From Oxalobacter sp. (lineage in GTDB: Bacteria > Pseudomonadota > Gammaproteobacteria > Burkholderiales > Burkholderiaceae_D), in the NCBI GenBank assembly GCA_012512465.1, contig JAAZED010000090.1:1-9628 (forward strand): a stretch of DNA of 9,628 bases. Direction: 5' to 3'. Each line of letters begins with the position of its first letter. The first letter of the stretch is position 1. Of this stretch, positions 1 to 7,544 are shown one piece after another. A program made the position numbers and the translations under genes. Under the pieces are notes generated by a model that saw only the letters and a program-made list of their open reading frames with translations, was not told the origin of the DNA and did not search any database.

Positions 1-438
1 CCCCGCCACGATCACGCCATAAACGCCGATAGAGGTAATTGTCATGAAAAACAGGACACCGGCATTGAGGTCAGCCAGCACCATTTCCGGTCCAAAAGGA
101 ATCACGGCCCAGGCAGCAAGCGCGGGCGCCATGGCAAGCACCGGTGCCAGGTAAAAAAGCTTTTTGTCGGCTTTTTCCGGCACGATGATTTCTTTCAGAA
201 TCAGCTTGATACCATCGGCAACCGGCTGCAAAAGTCCGAATGGCCCGGTCCGGTCCGGCCCGATACGCACATGCATCCAGCCAATCATTTTCCGTTCCCA
301 AAGGGTCAGATAGGCGATAAGACCCAGAATCGGCCCCAGCACAAAACCCAGCTTGACCATCGTCCAGACGGGAAACCAGAATTTCCCGAAAAACTGCTGG
401 CCATGGGCATGGATCAGGGCGAGGATTTCAGTCATCAT
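1..438 (-). CDS. nuoH: NADH-quinone oxidoreductase subunit H (NuoH), 5' part only
   Basis: This is the N-terminal 146 codons of the complex I membrane subunit next to the peripheral arm, which helps form the quinone chamber. The reading frame stays open to base 1, so the rest of the gene lies outside the window. A hydrophobic segment spans about residues 24-47. It is followed by the family signature LTLWERKMIGWMHVRIGPDR (residues 44-63) and then GPFGLLQPVADGIKL. Two further hydrophobic segments lie near residues 96-115 and 124-145. The first ATG (438) overlaps the nuoG stop as ATGA. A second ATG follows directly at 435. A Shine-Dalgarno-like AGGTGAGG at 444-451 lies 5 or 8 bases upstream, so either ATG is possible. 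Family membership is certain from the signature; the exact first codon is not. Confidence 0.96.
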   Translation of the reverse strand, partial: MMTEILALIHAHGQQFFGKFWFPVWTMVKLGFVLGPILGLIAYLTLWERKMIGWMHVRIGPDRTGPFGLLQPVADGIKLILKEIIVPEKADKKLFYLAPVLAMAPALAAWAVIPFGPEMVLADLNAGVLFFMTITSIGVYGVIVAG

Positions 439-2768
439 GACGGCCTCACCTGAAGCGGCCCGAACATCGGTCCCAGCATGGCAGTGGACACATGTCCCCC
501 ATAAACCCGTACCACATTATCCGGCAAGGTCTTATCGGGCATGGCGTTTAACAGCACGTTGCCCTGCCCCTGGCGAACGGTGACAAAATCATTGGCCTTG
601 ATCCCGAATTTTTCGCATACTGCCAGGGGGAGATCAACCCGGTTGGTCATATCAGCCTGTGTCTTCTGCAAAGACGTTGCCCGGCGTGCAATCGGGTCGG
701 AAAAACAGACAGACACATCCGTCAGCCGCTCCAGTTCCATCGGTTCAGTTGGTGTGTACACAGGCGGCACGCCTGAAAAATTATTCAGCCTGCCACTGAT
801 ATCTCCACCAATTTCTTCCAGAAAGGCATCACGAACGTCTTCTGAACTGTCGTATTCAAACCCGTCCAGTTCCAGGAGATTGCCCAGGACGCGGAGTACC
901 TTCCAGGCAGGACGTGCTTCGCCCAGGGGCCTGACGGCTCCCTGAAAGCTCTGCATGCGCCCCTCACAGTTCACATACGTGCCGGAAGTTTCAGTAAAAG
1001 GCGATATGGGCAACATGACATCCGCATAATCCGCACTATGCCGGTAAGGTGACATGACAACAATCATTTTCGCCTTGAAAAAATTCTTCCGGGTCAACAG
1101 GGGATCAACGACATCCAGTTCCGGTTCGGCGTGCAAAAGCAGGTAAGCCTGGTGGCATCTCTTGAGAATTTTTCCGGCATTGGCGCTAGCGGGACCATTA
1201 CTGTTGACCAAAGTGCCGCCGACCATGTTGGCGCCATCCATCAGATATCCCAATTTCGCCCCGGTATTTTTCGCCAGCCACTCGGCCATGGTATGCAGTT
1301 CTGACATCTTTGGATGCTGCGCCGCCACATTCCCCATGAAAATGGCGTGATTGCCCGCTTCAAGCAGTGTGTCCGCAATTCCCCTGGCCGCATCAGACGG
1401 CACAATATGTTCAAATCCTTCCGGTATCGGCATGCCTTTTATCGCTGCAACGGCAACCAGCACCTGGGCAAGCATGGCAGGCCATTGCGACGGTGCGGCA
1501 ATCAGCTTGTGGGAAACCGGCATCAGCCAGTCATCATCCACCCCGTGCAGGCTGCTGATAACCGCCCCGCGCCCGGCAGCCCGGCGAAAACGGATCGCCA
1601 TGACCGGCTGTTCCTTCCGGAGAAACGAGCCAATGATAAAAGCACTGTCCAGTCCATCAATATCGGTCACCGGCATACCCAGCCAGGGGGTCATCTTTCC
1701 ATCGAGAGAGAAATCCATCCGGCGAAGGCGACAATCCACATTTGAGGATCCGAGACCATTCATAAGTTTTTTCAGGAGCTGCATTTCTTCCAGCGTCGCC
1801 TGCGGTGATGCCAGTGCGGCAATGGCATCTGCTCCGTCGTCTGCGCGAATATCCTTCAGTCCGTGAACAATATAGTCCAGCGCCGTAGCCCAGTCGGTCT
1901 CAATCCACTGGTTATCCTGTTTGACCATGGGTCGTGTGAGCCTTTGATCGCTATAGAGTCCCTCATAGGAAAAACGGTCACGATCTGAAATCCAGCACTC
2001 GTTGATGGCTTCATTTTCTTCAGGCAAAATCCGCATGACCCGGTTATCCCGTGTCTGGACAATCAGATTGGAGCCGAGGCTGTCATGCGGGCTGATGGCA
2101 TGGTGGCGCACCAATTCCCAGTTACGCGCCTTGAAGCGGAAAGGCTTTGACGTGATGGCGCCAACCGGGCAAAGGTCAATCATGTTGCCCGACAATTCAG
2201 ACGTTATGATCCGGTCGACCGCCAGTGCAATTTCTGCATGGTCCGAACGGTTCAGCATACCCAGTTCCTGAATGCCGGCAATTTCCTCGCCAAAACGAAT
2301 GCAGCGGGTGCAATGAATACAGCGGTTCATTTCCTGCATGGACACAAGCGGTCCGGCCTCTTTATAGAGAACGACGCGCTTTTCTTCCTGGTAGCGGGAA
2401 ACCCCGGCACCATAGCCCACTGACAGGTCCTGAAGCCGGCATTCACCGGCCTGGTCGCAAATCGGACAATCCAGCGGATGATTAATCAGGAGGAATTCCA
2501 TGACGGCTTTCTGCGCCTCTATCACCCGATGCGTATGGGTATGAACAACCATGCCGAGGGCAACCGGCGTGGCACAGGAAGGCTGGGGGCGCGGCGAACC
2601 ATCCACATCCACCATGCACATCCGGCAACTGGCCGTAATGGACAGCTTCTTGTGATAACAGAAATGCGGAATCTGCAGGCCCGCCTCAAGCGCTACCTCG
2701 AGCACATTGGCTCCGCGCTCGGCCTTCAGCCACTTTCCGTCAATTTCAATGTCAACCGGATCTTTCAC
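435..2768 (-). CDS. nuoG: NADH-quinone oxidoreductase subunit G (NuoG)
   Basis: This is the large iron-sulfur subunit of the complex I peripheral arm, carrying electrons from NuoF toward NuoI/NuoB. Numbered from the GTG at 2768 (777 residues), the N1b [2Fe-2S] ligands are C37, C48, C51 and C65. N5 is the H97-x3-C101-x2-C104-x5-C110 motif, and N4 is C150, C153, C156 and C200 (the last in CPVGA). The rest is a molybdopterin-oxidoreductase-like domain without an active cofactor, as in the family. I see no cysteine cluster for N7, which is absent from many NuoG proteins. The start is uncertain. GTG 2768 lies 10 bases after the nuoF stop and gives a family-like N-terminus (KDPVDIEIDGK). An in-frame TTG at 2786 would overlap nuoF and give 783 residues. 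Neither has a clear ribosome binding site. The stop overlaps the nuoH start. Confidence 0.97.
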   Translation of the reverse strand: MKDPVDIEIDGKWLKAERGANVLEVALEAGLQIPHFCYHKKLSITASCRMCMVDVDGSPRPQPSCATPVALGMVVHTHTHRVIEAQKAVMEFLLINHPLDCPICDQAGECRLQDLSVGYGAGVSRYQEEKRVVLYKEAGPLVSMQEMNRCIHCTRCIRFGEEIAGIQELGMLNRSDHAEIALAVDRIITSELSGNMIDLCPVGAITSKPFRFKARNWELVRHHAISPHDSLGSNLIVQTRDNRVMRILPEENEAINECWISDRDRFSYEGLYSDQRLTRPMVKQDNQWIETDWATALDYIVHGLKDIRADDGADAIAALASPQATLEEMQLLKKLMNGLGSSNVDCRLRRMDFSLDGKMTPWLGMPVTDIDGLDSAFIIGSFLRKEQPVMAIRFRRAAGRGAVISSLHGVDDDWLMPVSHKLIAAPSQWPAMLAQVLVAVAAIKGMPIPEGFEHIVPSDAARGIADTLLEAGNHAIFMGNVAAQHPKMSELHTMAEWLAKNTGAKLGYLMDGANMVGGTLVNSNGPASANAGKILKRCHQAYLLLHAEPELDVVDPLLTRKNFFKAKMIVVMSPYRHSADYADVMLPISPFTETSGTYVNCEGRMQSFQGAVRPLGEARPAWKVLRVLGNLLELDGFEYDSSEDVRDAFLEEIGGDISGRLNNFSGVPPVYTPTEPMELERLTDVSVCFSDPIARRATSLQKTQADMTNRVDLPLAVCEKFGIKANDFVTVRQGQGNVLLNAMPDKTLPDNVVRVYGGHVSTAMLGPMFGPLQVRPS

Positions 2769-2778
2769 AATTGCCCAT

Positions 2779-4068
2779 TCAACCAAAAACCAGACATTGT
2801 CTGTAGGTAATATGATGCTCGAATTCCCCCCTGAAATGTTTCAGGAAAGACCTGACCGGCATGGCGGCAGCATCACCCAGTGCACAGATTGTCCGCCCCT
2901 GAATGTTGGCCGCAACAGAATCAAGCAGGTCCATGTCTTCAGGCCGGCCCTGTCCCTGCTCCATTCGCTGGATGATGCGGTACATCCAGCCGGTCCCTTC
3001 CCTGCATGGGGTGCACTGTCCGCAGGACTCATCGTAAAAGAAATACGCCAGCCTCAGCAATGCCGCTACCATGCAGCGCGTTTCATTCAGGACAATCACC
3101 CCACCGGAGCCCAGCATGGAACCGGCCTCAAGGAGGGAATCATAATCCATCGCCGTTTGCATCATGAGGGGACCCGGTACGACGGGAGAAGATGCCCCCC
3201 CCGGAATCACCGCCTTGATTTGTTTGCCATCACGCATGCCGCCCGCCATTTTCAGCAATTCTGAAAATGGCGTTCCCATCGGCACTTCATAATTTCCGGG
3301 CGAAACAACATCCCCGGAAACCGAAAAAATTTTCATGCCGCCATTGTTGGCCCTACCCAGATCCGCATAGGCCTTTCCGCCCATTTTCAGGATAAAAGGC
3401 ACATAGGCCAGGGTTTCCACATTGTTTACGGTCGTGGGCTGTCCATACAGGCCACGGGTTGCCGGGAAAGGCGGCCTGAAGCGGGGCTGCCCCCGCTTGC
3501 CTTCCATCGATTCCAGCAGCGCGGTTTCTTCCCCGCAGACATAGGCGCCAAAGCCATGAAAGGCATGCAGCTCAAAACTGAAAGCCGTTCCCAGCAGATT
3601 TTGCCCGACAAAACCGGCGGCCCGGGCTTCTTCAATCGCTTCCTCAAACCGTTCGTATTCCGCCCATATCTCGCCATGGATATAGTTGTATCCCACACTG
3701 GCCCCCATGGCATAAGCCGCTATGAGCATCCCCTCAATGATGGCATGCGGGTTATAGCGCAGGATATCCTTATCCTTGAATGACCCCGGCTCACTTTCAT
3801 CCGCATTGCAGATGAGGTATTTCTGACCCGCATAATCGCGCGGCATGAACCCCCACTTCAAGCCGGTCGGAAAAGCCGCGCCCCCCCGTCCCCGAAGAGA
3901 TGACGTCGTAATCTCGGCAATAATCGCTTCAGGTGGCACCCCTTCTGTGAGTATCCTCTCAAAAACGGCATACCCGCCACGGCCCGCATAATCTGCCAGC
4001 CGCCAGTTGCTGCCGTTCAATCCGGCAAGCAGCAGGGGCTGGATGTGGCGGCCATGCAGGCAGGTCAT
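2779..4068 (-). CDS. nuoF: NADH-quinone oxidoreductase subunit F (NuoF), NADH- and FMN-binding
   Basis: This subunit binds NADH and FMN and takes the hydride at the tip of the peripheral arm, passing electrons to cluster N3. It has 429 residues, normal for the family. The FMN/NADH loop is at residues 60-66 and reads GRGGAAF where the family usually has GRGGAGF. It is followed by PTGLKW and [14 protein letters not shown] (residues 88-101), and [13 protein letters not shown] starts at 178. The N3 [4Fe-4S] ligands are C349, C352 and C355 in [12 protein letters not shown], with C395 in [12 protein letters not shown]. The N-terminus ([17 protein letters not shown]) matches betaproteobacterial NuoF, which supports ATG 4068. 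That ATG overlaps the nuoE stop by four bases (ATGA), so translation is probably coupled. The alanine in the FMN loop is the only odd point. Confidence 0.98.
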   Translation of the reverse strand: MTCLHGRHIQPLLLAGLNGSNWRLADYAGRGGYAVFERILTEGVPPEAIIAEITTSSLRGRGGAAFPTGLKWGFMPRDYAGQKYLICNADESEPGSFKDKDILRYNPHAIIEGMLIAAYAMGASVGYNYIHGEIWAEYERFEEAIEEARAAGFVGQNLLGTAFSFELHAFHGFGAYVCGEETALLESMEGKRGQPRFRPPFPATRGLYGQPTTVNNVETLAYVPFILKMGGKAYADLGRANNGGMKIFSVSGDVVSPGNYEVPMGTPFSELLKMAGGMRDGKQIKAVIPGGASSPVVPGPLMMQTAMDYDSLLEAGSMLGSGGVIVLNETRCMVAALLRLAYFFYDESCGQCTPCREGTGWMYRIIQRMEQGQGRPEDMDLLDSVAANIQGRTICALGDAAAMPVRSFLKHFRGEFEHHITYRQCLVFG

Positions 4069-4544
4069 TTTTTCAACTCCTCCAGGAGGCGATCAATCTT
4101 GCCATTCGACATGCGCATATGCATGCGCTTGTTGTTAATCAGCAGGACAGGGCCATCCCCGCACGACCCCATACATTCCCCTTCAATCAGGGTAAACATG
4201 CCATCATGCGTGGTTTCACCAAAACCGATGCCCAGCCTGATCTGCAGGTGCTGGGCAGCCTGTATGCTGCCGGAAAGTTCACAGGGCAGGTTGGTGCAGA
4301 CCGTTATCTTGTATTTGCCCACGGGGCTGGTATCAAACATGCTGTAAAAACTGGCAATTTCCTCAATGGCAATGACCGGCACATCCAGATAGTCTGCAAT
4401 TTCCTGCATGATTTCAGGTGAAAGCCAGCGGGTTTCGTCCTGTGCGATTGCCATGGCTGCTATCGCTGCCGACCGCTTCTTCCCGGCAGGGAATTTTGCA
4501 ATTTCCCGCTCGATTTTTTCGTAAGCCGCATCACTGAGTTTCAT
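4065..4544 (-). CDS. nuoE: NADH-quinone oxidoreductase subunit E (NuoE), 24 kDa type
   Basis: This is a thioredoxin-fold subunit that pairs with NuoF and carries the off-pathway [2Fe-2S] cluster N1a. It has 159 residues, typical for the family. The ligands form the expected pattern: C83 and C88 (CTNLPC), then C124 and C128 (GECMGSCG). The N-terminal helical part contains [18 protein letters not shown], a usual NuoE block that binds NuoF. ATG 4544 is preceded by a purine-rich ribosome binding site, AAGGTGGAGAAG at 4549-4560, which also covers the end of nuoD. The gap to nuoD is 14 bases, and the stop overlaps the nuoF start by four bases. No unusual residues were noted. Confidence 0.98.
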   Translation of the reverse strand: MKLSDAAYEKIEREIAKFPAGKKRSAAIAAMAIAQDETRWLSPEIMQEIADYLDVPVIAIEEIASFYSMFDTSPVGKYKITVCTNLPCELSGSIQAAQHLQIRLGIGFGETTHDGMFTLIEGECMGSCGDGPVLLINNKRMHMRMSNGKIDRLLEELKK

Positions 4545-4548
4545 TTTT

Positions 4549-4560
4549 CTTCTCCACCTT
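4549..4560 (-). promoter_or_regulatory. Ribosome binding site of nuoE
   Basis: On the minus strand this reads AAGGTGGAGAAG and lies 4 bases from ATG 4544, with the GGAG core about 8 bases from it. It overlaps the nuoD stop codon and supports ATG 4544 as the nuoE start. Confidence 0.6.
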
Positions 4561-5812
4561 AACGGTCAATTTCCCCGAAAACGATATCAATATTGCCGAT
4601 AACCGATACCGCATCGGCAATCAGGTGCCCCTTGATAAGATTGCCCAGATTCTGCAGGTGGACAAATCCCGGCGAACGGATTTTCATGCGATAGGGCTTG
4701 TTTGCCCCGTCAGACACCACATAAATGCCAAACTCCCCCTTGGGGGCCTCCACCGCAGCATAAACTTCACCTGGCGGCACGTGAAATCCTTCCGAAAACA
4801 GCTTGAAATGATGGATCATTTCTTCCATGCCGGTTTTCATTTCCTCCCGTTTTGGCGGCGCCACCTTCCGGTCAGATGTCATGACCGGTCCGGGATTGTT
4901 GCGAAGCCAGTCAATACACTGCCGGATAATCCGGTTGGACTGGCGCATCTCTTCCACACGAACCAGGTAGCGGTCATAGCAATCCCCGTTGGTCCCGACC
5001 GGTATGGCAAAATCCATCCGGTCATACACTTCATAAGGCTGCTTTTTCCGGAGATCCCACTCCACACCGGAGCCCCGCAGCATCGGGCCGGTAAAACCGG
5101 CAGCCATCGCCTCTTCGGGCGAAATCACACCCACCCCGACCAGGCGCTGTTTCCAGATACGATTGTCTGTCAGCAGCGTTTCATATTCATCCACATATCC
5201 GGGGAAACGGTTGGTGAAATCCTCAATGAAATCCAGCAGCGATCCCTGCCGGTTGGCATTTAATGCCCTGAGCCGTTTTTCCTTGTTCAGGTGCGTCTGC
5301 TGATATTGGGGCATGGTATCGGGCAGATCGCGATTCACCCCGCCCGGGCGGTAATAGGTTGCATGCATGCGGGCACCACTGGCCGCTTCATAGCAATCAA
5401 ACAGGTCTTCTCTTTCCCGGTAGGTATACAGAAAAACCGCCATGGCACCCACATCCAGTGCCTGTGCCCCAAGAAAAAGCAGGTGATTAAGCAGACGGGT
5501 AATCTCGTCAAACATGACGCGGATATACTGTGCACGAATCGGCACTTCAACGCCCAGAAGCTTCTCCACCGCCAGGACATAGGCATGTTCATTAGCCATC
5601 ATGGAAACATAATCCAGCCGATCCATGTAGGGCAGCACCTGCAACCAGGTTTTCTGCTCCGCCAGTTTTTCGGTTCCGCGATGAAGCATGCCGATATGCG
5701 GATCGGCATGCTGGATAACCTCACCATCCAGCTCAAGAATCAGCCGCAATACCCCGTGGGCCGCGGGATGCTGCGGGCCAAAATTAACCGTGTAATTCCT
5801 GATTTCAACCAT
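4559..5812 (-). CDS. nuoD: NADH-quinone oxidoreductase subunit D (NuoD), 49 kDa type
   Basis: This peripheral-arm subunit forms the quinone-reduction site together with NuoB and derives from the large subunit of NiFe hydrogenases. It has 417 residues, the usual length of the unfused form. The N-terminal [14 protein letters not shown] block holds H15 and H19. H19 and Y68 (in DRLDYVSMM) sit at a constant offset of 19 from Thermus Nqo4 His38 and Tyr87, known quinone-site residues; this mapping is my inference. Other family blocks are [27 protein letters not shown], and the C-terminal [17 protein letters not shown] with VFGEIDR at the end. Its ATG shares one base with the nuoC stop (TAATG), so the two genes are probably translationally coupled. 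All features are ordinary. Confidence 0.98.
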   Translation of the reverse strand: MVEIRNYTVNFGPQHPAAHGVLRLILELDGEVIQHADPHIGMLHRGTEKLAEQKTWLQVLPYMDRLDYVSMMANEHAYVLAVEKLLGVEVPIRAQYIRVMFDEITRLLNHLLFLGAQALDVGAMAVFLYTYREREDLFDCYEAASGARMHATYYRPGGVNRDLPDTMPQYQQTHLNKEKRLRALNANRQGSLLDFIEDFTNRFPGYVDEYETLLTDNRIWKQRLVGVGVISPEEAMAAGFTGPMLRGSGVEWDLRKKQPYEVYDRMDFAIPVGTNGDCYDRYLVRVEEMRQSNRIIRQCIDWLRNNPGPVMTSDRKVAPPKREEMKTGMEEMIHHFKLFSEGFHVPPGEVYAAVEAPKGEFGIYVVSDGANKPYRMKIRSPGFVHLQNLGNLIKGHLIADAVSVIGNIDIVFGEIDR

Positions 5813-6408
5813 TATCGTCTGCCGTAATCATCTTCCCGGATCACACGGGGGGTAATTTCACGCTGTTCAATTGTCACCGGCTGGTAAACAACCTTGCGTT
5901 TTTCTTCGTCATAGCGCATTTCGACAAAACCATGAACCGGAAAATCCTTTCTCAACGGATGCCCGACAAAACCATAATCGGTCAGAATCCGCCGCAGATC
6001 GGGATGTCCCTCAAACAGGATGCCAAACAGGTCAAATGCCTCGCGTTCAAACCAGTTGGCTGCCGGCCAGATACCGGTCACTGTCGATACCAGTGGCATA
6101 TTTTCATCCGGGACAAACACGCGCACACGCAAGCGCCGATTATGCGCCAGGGAAAGCAGGTGGACCACAACCGCATAGCGCGGCCCCTCATACGAGCCAT
6201 TGCCATATTCCGCATAATCCATGCCACACAGGTCAATCAACTCTTCAAATGACAGGGCAGGCGTCTCTTTGAGCATCTGCATGACATCACGGTAATCGGC
6301 AACATCAACAACCAAGGTAACCTCTCCCAGCAGGCAGGTACACGAACGGATACGGTCGCCAAGATGTTCCCGCAGCGTTTCCTGTAACTGGCTGAGTCTT
6401 GTGGTCAT
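5812..6408 (-). CDS. nuoC: NADH-quinone oxidoreductase subunit C (NuoC), 30 kDa type
   Basis: This is a structural subunit of the complex I peripheral arm that packs against NuoD. It has no cofactor. The protein has 198 residues and is separate from NuoD, unlike the fused NuoCD of enterobacteria. The 30 kDa signature lies at about residues 120-142: [20 protein letters not shown] then RIL. It is followed by [16 protein letters not shown] and the usual C-terminal [22 protein letters not shown] 6408 gives a family-like N-terminus and lies 15 bases after the nuoB stop, with only a weak ribosome binding site (CAGG, about 8 bases away). Its stop shares one base with the nuoD ATG. Confidence 0.97.
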   Translation of the reverse strand: MTTRLSQLQETLREHLGDRIRSCTCLLGEVTLVVDVADYRDVMQMLKETPALSFEELIDLCGMDYAEYGNGSYEGPRYAVVVHLLSLAHNRRLRVRVFVPDENMPLVSTVTGIWPAANWFEREAFDLFGILFEGHPDLRRILTDYGFVGHPLRKDFPVHGFVEMRYDEEKRKVVYQPVTIEQREITPRVIREDDYGRR

Positions 6409-6423
6409 GTGCTTTGCCTGGCC

Positions 6424-6900
6424 CTATCGTGCAATGGTATTTGTACGCTTGATCTTGTTTTTCAACTGGATGAAAGCATACAGGAGTGCCTCGGCTGTCG
6501 GGGGACAACCCGGCACATAAACATCCACCGGAACAATCCGGTCGCAGCCGCGCACAACGGAATAAGAGTAATGATAATAACCGCCACCGTTGGCGCATGA
6601 CCCCATCGAAATCACCCAGCGCGGCTCGGCCATCTGGTCATAAACCCTTCTCAGGGCTGGTGCCATCTTGTTGCACAGCGTTCCGGCCACGATCATCACA
6701 TCGGATTGCCGGGGCGTCGGCCGGTAAAACGTACCATACCGGTCCAGGTCATAGCGTGAGGCACTGGCATGCATCATTTCAATCGCACAGCAGGCCAGGC
6801 CAAAAGATACCGGCCACAGCGAGCTGGTTCGCCCCCAGTTGATCACCGTATCAAGTGAGGTCGTTATGAATCCTTCATTGAACAAACCATCCAGCGCCAT
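6424..6900 (-). CDS. nuoB: NADH-quinone oxidoreductase subunit B (NuoB), 20 kDa/PSST type
   Basis: This subunit carries cluster N2, the last [4Fe-4S] centre before quinone, at the junction of the peripheral and membrane arms. It has 158 residues. The N2 ligands are the tandem C37-C38 ([11 protein letters not shown]), C102 ([17 protein letters not shown]) and C132 ([12 protein letters not shown]). The family block [19 protein letters not shown] is also present. I chose ATG 6900 rather than an upstream in-frame start at 6981, because [11 protein letters not shown] matches the family N-terminus and the longer form would be read from inside nuoA. A GGGAG sequence lies four bases upstream, and the nuoA stop is one base before the start. 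The C-terminus TNTIAR is typical of betaproteobacteria. Confidence 0.97.
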   Translation of the reverse strand: MALDGLFNEGFITTSLDTVINWGRTSSLWPVSFGLACCAIEMMHASASRYDLDRYGTFYRPTPRQSDVMIVAGTLCNKMAPALRRVYDQMAEPRWVISMGSCANGGGYYHYSYSVVRGCDRIVPVDVYVPGCPPTAEALLYAFIQLKNKIKRTNTIAR

Positions 6901-6901
6901 A

Positions 6902-7261
6902 TCACTCCCAGTCAAGCGCCCCTCTTTTCCATATGTACCAGAGCCCGATGGCCAGCTCGGCAATAAAAACCAGCATGGCAATCAGGCCTGCCAGACCGAC
7001 ATCGCGCATGGCGGCAGCCCATGGAAAAAGAAACGCTGTTTCCAGATCAAACAGAATAAAAAGAATTGCAATCAGATAGTAACGCACATCAAACTTGACT
7101 CGCGCGTCATCAAAAGCAGGGAATCCGCACTCGTATTGTGCATTTTTTTCCATATCGGGATGATGAGGGCCAAGCAGTCGCCCCATCAGCAGGGAAAATC
7201 CTCCGAAAGCCACGCCAACCAGCATGAACAGAAGGACGGGGAAATAAGTTTCAGTGATCAC
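6902..7261 (-). CDS. nuoA: NADH-quinone oxidoreductase subunit A (NuoA)
   Basis: This is a small membrane subunit of complex I and the first gene of the operon. Read from the GTG at 7261 it has 119 residues, the common NuoA length. Three membrane segments lie at about residues 7-30, 61-82 and 90-111. The conserved loop after the first segment contains [16 protein letters not shown] (C45), then [20 protein letters not shown], and the C-terminus WKRGALDWE matches the family. A longer form from a TTG at 7303 is open, but it adds 14 residues unlike NuoA. The GTG has a moderate upstream purine stretch (AGGGGCGG). Since [12 protein letters not shown] resembles family N-termini, I prefer GTG. The promoter must lie between 7262 and about 7470. 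Confidence 0.96.
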   Translation of the reverse strand: MITETYFPVLLFMLVGVAFGGFSLLMGRLLGPHHPDMEKNAQYECGFPAFDDARVKFDVRYYLIAILFILFDLETAFLFPWAAAMRDVGLAGLIAMLVFIAELAIGLWYIWKRGALDWE

Positions 7262-7544
7262 GTAAGCCGCCCCTGCCTGAAGGCCTTGATGTCGAAAGAA
7301 CAATGAAAAAAAGCATCGGATCTGCCTTGCTCAAACAGGCATCGGGCCTGTTCAGGAAGCAGCCGGAAGATGCGCAACGGCCTGAAAAAAGTGAAAAACC
7401 ATCAACATTCATACTAAGGTTATATGATACACGTGAATGGCTTTTCCCAAAAGATCAAAATCACACCGTACCGCTGATGTAACGGTAAAATATTTGATAC
7501 GAAAAGCGCTGTCATCCGCATTGACCGAATGGATAGAGACCCTC
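7262..7544. promoter_or_regulatory. Divergent intergenic region: likely promoters for nuo (minus strand) and for the 7545 gene (plus strand)
   Basis: These 283 bases separate two divergently read genes, so both promoters should lie here. The most AT-rich part is 7407-7430. On the minus strand it contains TATCAT (bases 7424-7429) and TATAAC (7419-7424), both close to the -10 consensus, but neither has a convincing -35 element at 17 bases. The palindrome CACGTG sits beside them at 7430-7435. On the plus strand TATGAT (7423-7428) and TAAAAT (7486-7491) are possible -10 elements, again without a clear -35. If the minus-strand -10 is right, the nuo leader would be about 150 bases long. No tRNA or secG gene is visible. 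A weak 59-codon ORF is described separately. Confidence 0.35.
7303..7482 (+). CDS. Possible small ORF (59 codons), unproven
   Basis: An ATG at 7303 opens a frame of 59 codons ending in TAA at 7482. The product starts [20 protein letters not shown], which could form an amphipathic basic helix. A charged middle follows, then an aromatic-containing end ([13 protein letters not shown]). A weak purine stretch, GAAAGAA, precedes the ATG. The first half uses codons like the neighbouring genes, but the second half has rare ones (ATA, CTA, AGG, TTA close together). The ORF covers the place where the nuo promoter and leader should be, and it overlaps nothing else convincingly coding. I do not recognise it. 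It may be a real small gene, a decayed gene, or chance. Confidence 0.22.
   Translation: MKKSIGSALLKQASGLFRKQPEDAQRPEKSEKPSTFILRLYDTREWLFPKDQNHTVPLM

Noticed and set aside
1351..1866. A 171-residue plus-strand open frame rich in serine and proline
   Set aside because: It is antisense to nuoG and looks like the reverse complement of nuoG codons.
2707..3264. A 185-residue plus-strand open frame
   Set aside because: It is antisense to the ends of nuoG and nuoF, with histidine- and proline-rich low-quality content typical of a shadow frame.
4625..5263. A 212-residue plus-strand open frame
   Set aside because: It lies fully antisense to nuoD, whose conserved family motifs make nuoD the coding strand. 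The translation has no recognisable domain.
5291..5827. A 178-residue plus-strand open frame
   Set aside because: It is antisense to nuoD. No ribosome binding site or family resemblance was seen.
6901..6981. N-terminal extension of NuoB from 6981
   Set aside because: The extension reads out of frame through nuoA and has no family counterpart. ATG 6900 has a nearby GGGAG and a family-like N-terminus.
7430..7435. CACGTG palindrome near the possible nuo -10 element, considered as an operator
   Set aside because: A six-base palindrome is expected by chance at this length and no second copy or flanking symmetry supports a binding site.
7437..7544. N-terminal extension of the secreted protein starting at ATG 7437
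   Set aside because: It would place 36 polar and basic residues before an otherwise complete signal peptide, and it has no ribosome binding site. The start at 7545 is better.
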